Below, piece after piece: positions 62,201 through 64,000 of a DNA stretch of 64,000 bases. Source of the stretch: Liquidambar formosana. Taxonomy: Eukaryota > Streptophyta > Magnoliopsida > Saxifragales > Altingiaceae. A program made the position numbers and the translations under genes. Position 1 is the first letter of the stretch; each line of letters opens with the position of its first letter. The DNA lies in the NCBI GenBank assembly GCA_039720395.1, contig CM077826.1, positions 39,312,587 to 39,376,586 on the forward strand, in the 5' to 3' direction. A model generated the notes under the pieces. That model had not been told where the DNA came from, did not search any database, and was given only the letters and a program-made list of their open reading frames with translations.

Positions 62201-62362
62201 ATAGTTGGTTCATTTAATTAGTTCTCCTGTTTAAATTGTTCAACATATTTAAGAGATCAATTAAATTGTAGTAGAGTGTGAATTAATTCATTCCGTCTTA
62301 ATTATATTAATTCAAACTAGAGGGTTTAAGAGATAAACTGATAAAATTTTAAAATAGTCCTA

Positions 62363-62397
<35 letters not shown>

Positions 62398-63227
62398 ACA
62401 AAGACATACGTTAGTACCTTAAGGACGCTCACAATATCCCAAGTTAGGTTCAGACCAGGATATATATAATTGGGACAAGTTTGGTTTAAGGCCACCCCAT
62501 TGCAATCCATACTTTTCCCCAAAACCCTGCAGCAAATACACCTATATCATAACATCTATTTTGTTATGCGTTGGCCTTCTCATGTGAATTGAACCACTCT
62601 AATGGCATGGTTTTTAACTTAACTGCTCAATAAGTGTGTCTGAAAATGTATACAAGCAACAGATGTCAACAACAGTAGTAGTAAATATAGGAGTTTCCAT
62701 CTTTGCACACGAACAAGGTTCTAGAAATGGAACACAAGGTAAACTGCGTCGTGAGAAATATTAAAATGGGTAATAACTAGATAGTTACCGAGAAGAGTGT
62801 TTCAGATGATCTATCATATGGATGTAACAACTTTGGAACATCTTGAAATGTAGTCTGATGCGCTGTCTCGTTCTGAAAAATTCATGAAGTTTTCATCAAA
62901 AAAAAAAAAAAAAATTCATGAAGTCAATAGACATATAAGTGATATGAATATTCCTCATATTTCAACGAATTAAACTAAAAATATTTCTATCAACAAACCT
63001 CTGTGGGTTTTCCAATAGAATATCCATCTGGGAAGAGGTTCAATGTGAAGGAAACTTCATTCTCTGTCGAAAAGAGAGAGAATCAACATACTTAGGACAC
63101 AAAACAAAACTAGAGATAACCGCTGAAAACTATGTAGTCTTTCACCTGATGATAAAAGTCGTCCTCCAGAAGACATGGACGAACTAGATATCCCAGCAAC
63201 ATCCTCATCCCCCTCACTGATGTCAGC
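37330..63227 (-). CDS. PHL: PHL / SPT20-like glutamine-rich protein, partial (5' exon beyond window)
   Basis: Plant Spt20-domain protein matching PHYTOCHROME-DEPENDENT LATE-FLOWERING, a nuclear factor linked to flowering and proposed as a SAGA Spt20 subunit. Exons, 5' to 3': 63227-63146, 63063-62999, 62872-62789, 57953-57873, 50256-50095, 50001-49903, 49819-48453, 40342-40125, 40034-39886, 39000-38962, 38868-37330; all junctions agree in phase. The Spt20-like domain is seen in [44 protein letters not shown] and VRDYRKC. A large disordered Ser/Pro/Gln exon with KKR clusters follows, then [32 protein letters not shown] and a Q-rich tail with 39 consecutive Gln. The start Met exon lies right of 64000. 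The frame ends SCR-stop at 37330; one extra base near 37338 hides a further conserved-looking tail ([17 protein letters not shown]) with a stop at 37266. Introns of 8.1, 7.6 and 4.8 kb are packed with transposons. Confidence 0.9.
37585..37725 (-). repeat. Second CAG/CAA-rich stretch of PHL
   Basis: Encodes Gln runs with interspersed Leu ([10 protein letters not shown] type) in the PHL tail. Codons are a CAG/CAA mixture, so this is coding low complexity rather than a pure microsatellite. Confidence 0.85.
38224..38340 (-). repeat. CAG/CAA tract encoding 39 glutamines
   Basis: 117 bases, 39 uninterrupted Gln codons between LQLL and PQIQ in PHL. CAG runs are broken by CAA, including a block of six consecutive CAA, which should limit slippage. 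Polymorphic length is likely. Confidence 0.95.
40467..40690. repeat. Tandem duplication, ~125-bp period, in PHL intron
   Basis: attaaattg(c/t)(a/g)taaatcatga begins at 40467 and again at 40592, and both units continue with ccagc(g/a)tgaat and ctaatt(a/g)aatgatcca-type strings. It sits in the 8.1-kb intron close to the exon at 40342. Confidence 0.75.
40691..42750. other. PHL intron DNA, mostly unassigned, with TATC microsatellite
   Basis: No gene was recognised. A (TATC)n-(TG)n-(TA)n compound microsatellite is at about 41993-42031. The stretch 40740-41700 is less AT-rich than typical intron and looks like old repeat DNA, but no ends or domains were found. Confidence 0.4.
42770..42990. repeat. 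TATCG/ATATCGATAT-rich fragment
   Basis: Many short atatcg/cgatat strings (gtcgatatacc, tttcgatata, gaatatcgag). The same kind of sequence occurs at 45450-45560, 46540-46750 and 47930-47995, so these are probably ends of one family of TIR elements. Here it abuts and truncates the LINE on its right. Confidence 0.5.
43890..43913 (+). repeat. Poly-C run, 24 nt
   Basis: Twenty-four C residues on the + strand inside the antisense LINE fragment, where the LINE sense strand carries the G-run. Confidence 0.85.
45195..46893. mobile_element. hAT-type non-autonomous element, 1699 bp, inside LINE
   Basis: Starts CTAAGAAGTGTCC and ends GGTGTCCATGCTTCTTAG, so CTAAGAAG is a perfect terminal inverted repeat with a second matched GTGTCC/GGACAC block. 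A perfect 8-bp duplication ttaataac flanks it (45187-45194 and 46894-46901). It splits the LINE at a point where the coding resumes on the other side. It has no transposase. Its middle contains two clusters of ATATCGATAT strings (45450-45560, 46540-46750) bracketing about 1 kb, which may be another element nested inside (ttacata on both sides near 45446 and 46763). A (TTC)n microsatellite is at about 46365-46446. Confidence 0.8.
46365..46446. repeat. (TTC)n microsatellite
   Basis: Interrupted TTC repeats, with a short TGC run, inside the hAT-type element. Confidence 0.85.
47279..47560 (+). mobile_element. 5'-truncated LINE 3' end with A-rich tail
   Basis: Encodes a short LINE C-terminal stretch ([20 protein letters not shown]) followed by a 3' UTR with tgtacatgggctaagccc and a terminal (A)n-(AAAT)n tail at about 47520-47551. 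It is related to the C-terminus of the antisense LINE ([19 protein letters not shown]) but clearly divergent, so it is a separate copy. It lies head to head with that LINE at 47278. Confidence 0.7.
47561..48452. other. PHL intron DNA with TATCGATA cluster
   Basis: AT-rich. At about 47930-47997 there is a sequence that is the reverse complement, with few differences, of 45450-45505 (aaggacttaaatatcgatat / atatcgatatatccgtg). It is therefore another end of the TATCGATA family. No gene is recognised. Confidence 0.45.
50357..51093 (+). mobile_element. TRIM (miniature LTR retroelement) in PHL intron
   Basis: Two ~121-bp terminal direct repeats (50357-50867, interrupted, and 50973-51093) share ttggaraagtaccacatccc and end gaaacttaaca. 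Directly after the left repeat is TGGTATCAGAGCA (50868-50880), the initiator-Met tRNA primer-binding site. A purine-rich cgagaggga lies before the right repeat. A perfect 5-bp duplication gtagt flanks the element (50352-50356 and 51094-51098). The internal region is only 105 bp and encodes nothing, so it is a TRIM. The left repeat contains a MITE. Confidence 0.9.
50425..50805. mobile_element. hAT-type MITE inside the TRIM 5' LTR
   Basis: 381 bp interrupting the left TRIM repeat. It is flanked by gctgtttg (50417-50424) and cctgtttg (50806-50813), 7 of 8 matching, while the right repeat shows the uninterrupted cctgtttggg. The right end is the complement of CAGTGGTGGAACCAGGAATT, the same terminal pattern as the two HAOX intron MITEs. 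The left end (cggtcggaaatatg...gggggagcc) is more diverged. Confidence 0.8.
51110..53469 (+). pseudogene. LINE ORF1 (nucleic-acid-binding region), disrupted
   Basis: Part of the sense-strand L1-type LINE in the 7.6-kb PHL intron, opposite in orientation to PHL. The coding signal moves between frames: [20 protein letters not shown] near 51450-51510, then IPLSLEMW and [14 protein letters not shown] near 52180-52240, and [19 protein letters not shown] after it. This fits the amino-terminal domain of plant LINE ORF1 proteins. At least three frameshifts and a stop at 51898 break it. The LINE 5' end was not pinned; it lies just right of the TRIM (about 51100). Confidence 0.6.
53470..57053 (+). pseudogene. 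LINE ORF2: AP endonuclease, reverse transcriptase, zinc domain; disrupted
   Basis: Starts at ATG 53470 with the endonuclease motif SWNIHGAND, then [37 protein letters not shown] and FDHVPI, which are the APE-type catalytic blocks. Reverse transcriptase follows: [51 protein letters not shown] and the catalytic FADDTIIF near 55515. The tail has a zinc domain [19 protein letters not shown]. Stops occur at 53548, 53877, 54184, 54706, 55300 and elsewhere, with frameshifts near 54360, 54950, 55910 and 56700. It is a nearly full-length but dead L1-clade element, inserted antisense in PHL. Confidence 0.9.
57054..57248 (+). mobile_element. LINE 3' UTR and A-rich tail
   Basis: A T-rich 3' UTR with tgtgtacatgtgctttgcac is followed by attaccttatc and an A-rich tail at about 57230-57248. 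The attaccttatc-A(n) ending is nearly the same as in the truncated copy at 47279-47551 (tttaccttatc), so the two belong to related families. No target duplication was identified. Confidence 0.75.
57249..57872. other. PHL intron DNA
   Basis: Non-coding, with repeated gtggtaatgtggcagtgatgg-like purine-rich strings around 57410-57630. No element or gene is recognised. Confidence 0.4.
58100..58650 (+). repeat. Possible LTR promoter fragment in PHL intron
   Basis: A tataaata box at 58471-58480 is followed by aaggaccattgtacc and a pyrimidine-rich ttcttcctcttcttcttc tract. This resembles the U3-R-U5 layout of plant LTRs. No TG/CA ends or duplication were found, so the assignment is tentative. Confidence 0.3.
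58651..60029. other. PHL intron DNA with repeated cttgagcca strings
   Basis: Non-coding. From 59580 to 59760 the string cttgagcca and variants (actcgagccaa, gcttgagtga) recur at least six times. This may be part of an old LTR. No ends were found. Confidence 0.4.
60030..60440 (-). pseudogene. LINE C-terminal fragment
   Basis: On the - strand this reads [22 protein letters not shown] (about 60430-60350) and later [11 protein letters not shown] (about 60200), the zf-RVT zinc motif and following conserved Trp-rich block of plant LINE ORF2. Stops interrupt it and nothing upstream of the zinc domain is present. Confidence 0.7.
60736..62040 (+). mobile_element. Copia-like polypurine tract and 3' LTR remnant
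   Basis: The purine tract AAGGGGGAGAT (60736-60746) is followed by TGTAAAGGTACAAG, the usual junction between a Copia interior and its 3' LTR. Further right, gggagtagacgaaggctgaggccaaac (about 61890) and ctttatttttcatactttaattt match the common 3' part of Copia LTRs. The interior and 5' LTR are missing. The right end (about 61950-62040) is uncertain. Between 61000 and 61200 are short agtcgactg / ggtcgatca strings. Confidence 0.55.
62366..62395 (+). repeat. Poly-C run, 30 nt
   Basis: Thirty C residues followed by AAACAAA in the PHL intron, the longest homopolymer in the window. Confidence 0.85.
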
Positions 63228-63274
63228 CTGTATCACAGGATAGTCCAAATTATCATCATAAAATAATAATAATA

Positions 63275-63546
63275 CTCCCACAGTCCCACAAAGATAGGCC
63301 ATGTTTGACAAAACACACAGATTAAGAAAAGCCATCAATGCATTGATTTTTAACCCATTAAGCTTTTCCTTTCCAAAAGTACCTTTCTCCTACTTGGGAT
63401 TGGTTTTGTGTTGAAAGTAATTCTTGAAATAACAAAAGGTAGTCTAGGAAAGTTCAAAAAAATTATGATTTGACTCTTCAAAGTGGACAAACATTTTGGG
63501 ACAACAAAAGTAGCATAAATGGTCTATCTTTGTGGGACGGAGGGAT
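63275..63546. mobile_element. Stowaway-type MITE in the 5'-most visible PHL intron
   Basis: The left end CTCCCACAGTCCCACAAAGATAGGCC pairs with the complement of ctatctttgtgggacggaggga at the right. TA flanks the left end; the right flank has changed to tg. It shares length and interior strings (gacaaaacac, aaagttcaaaaaaatta) with the copy at 30969-31222. Confidence 0.8.
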
Positions 63547-64000
63547 TGAATATTAAACTCATTATGCAAACAACAATTAGAACAGCCCACTACCAGGCTA
63601 CAGGTTCACTTGTCGCCCTGAAGGGAACAGTAAACTAGCACTTTTAAGGGGAAAAGAAAACTAGTTAACACTCCATTTGTTGCTCAGGTAACCAAGAAAT
63701 AGAAAGAAATAAATAACTTGAACTTATGTTTTGTGAATTTTGGTTTCCAGAATATGAAAAGTCATCTCAACTGGGCCACTGGTTGAGGTAGAGGCTCAGT
63801 TTAGTGGATATTATAGCTTATCAGTACCAGTTTACAATTAAATAAAAAATAAATGACGAAAAATCCCTGACTATTTTCTTTCCCATGAATAGTAGATCAC
63901 GGCTAAAATGGAAAATACTACTGTTGTCACCATGTAATTCACACATGGAATCGCAAGATTATCTAAAATAAGTCAAAATTTTAAAACAAACTAAATAAGA
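63547..64000. other. PHL intron, right edge of window
   Basis: AT-rich non-coding DNA. No exon of PHL is visible here; the start-codon exon must lie beyond 64000. Confidence 0.5.

Overview
The window is a stretch of flowering-plant nuclear DNA, most likely a woody dicot or magnoliid; the species cannot be read from the sequence. It has GT-AG introns, a peroxisomal 2-hydroxy-acid oxidase tandem pair, a glutamine-rich Spt20-type plant protein (PHL), and L1-type LINEs, LTR elements, MULEs, hAT and Stowaway MITEs. Host genes fill roughly 18.2-64 kb. The first 16 kb is almost entirely transposon.

Region 1 (1-6.7 kb) is nested mobile DNA. A 1287-bp solo LTR (767-2053, TSD ggaag) is followed by a Mutator-type element (2565-6378, 9-bp TSD tatattata). 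A second, 2680-bp solo LTR (2972-5651, TSD tgcac) sits inside that element and carries five GTAGTCGACTAC palindromes spaced by 21 bp.

Region 2 (6.7-16.4 kb) is a decayed 9.7-kb MULE. It encodes a mudrA-type transposase (+ strand, with in-frame stops and one frameshift). Convergent with it (- strand) is a protein with a DUF1985-like segment, a coiled coil and a ULP1/C48 cysteine-protease domain. The non-coding DNA of the element is full of a short imperfect palindrome, CAGTA-N6-TACTG, including six copies at an exact 51-bp period between the two genes. The combination resembles Arabidopsis VANDAL elements, where VANC proteins bind short AGTAT-containing motifs to undo silencing. This is the most interesting system in the window.

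Region 3 (16.4-36 kb) holds two tandem (S)-2-hydroxy-acid oxidase genes (HAOX type, + strand), each with a non-coding leader exon and 11 coding exons. Copy 1 is an intact 364-codon frame but has His in place of the active-site Tyr129. Copy 2 keeps that Tyr but has one extra base in its first coding exon. Their introns carry hAT MITEs, a Stowaway MITE, microsatellites and poly-C runs.

Region 4 (37.3-64 kb) is the 3' and middle part of PHL/SPT20-like on the - strand. Eleven exons are visible, the first exon lies beyond the window, and a 39-residue poly-Q tract is present. Three introns of 8.1, 7.6 and 4.8 kb hold L1-type LINEs in both orientations, a hAT-type element nested in one LINE, a TRIM element whose 5' LTR contains a MITE, and a Copia 3' LTR. 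PHL and HAOX copy 2 are convergent. The last ~24 codons of PHL appear to be lost to a single extra base.
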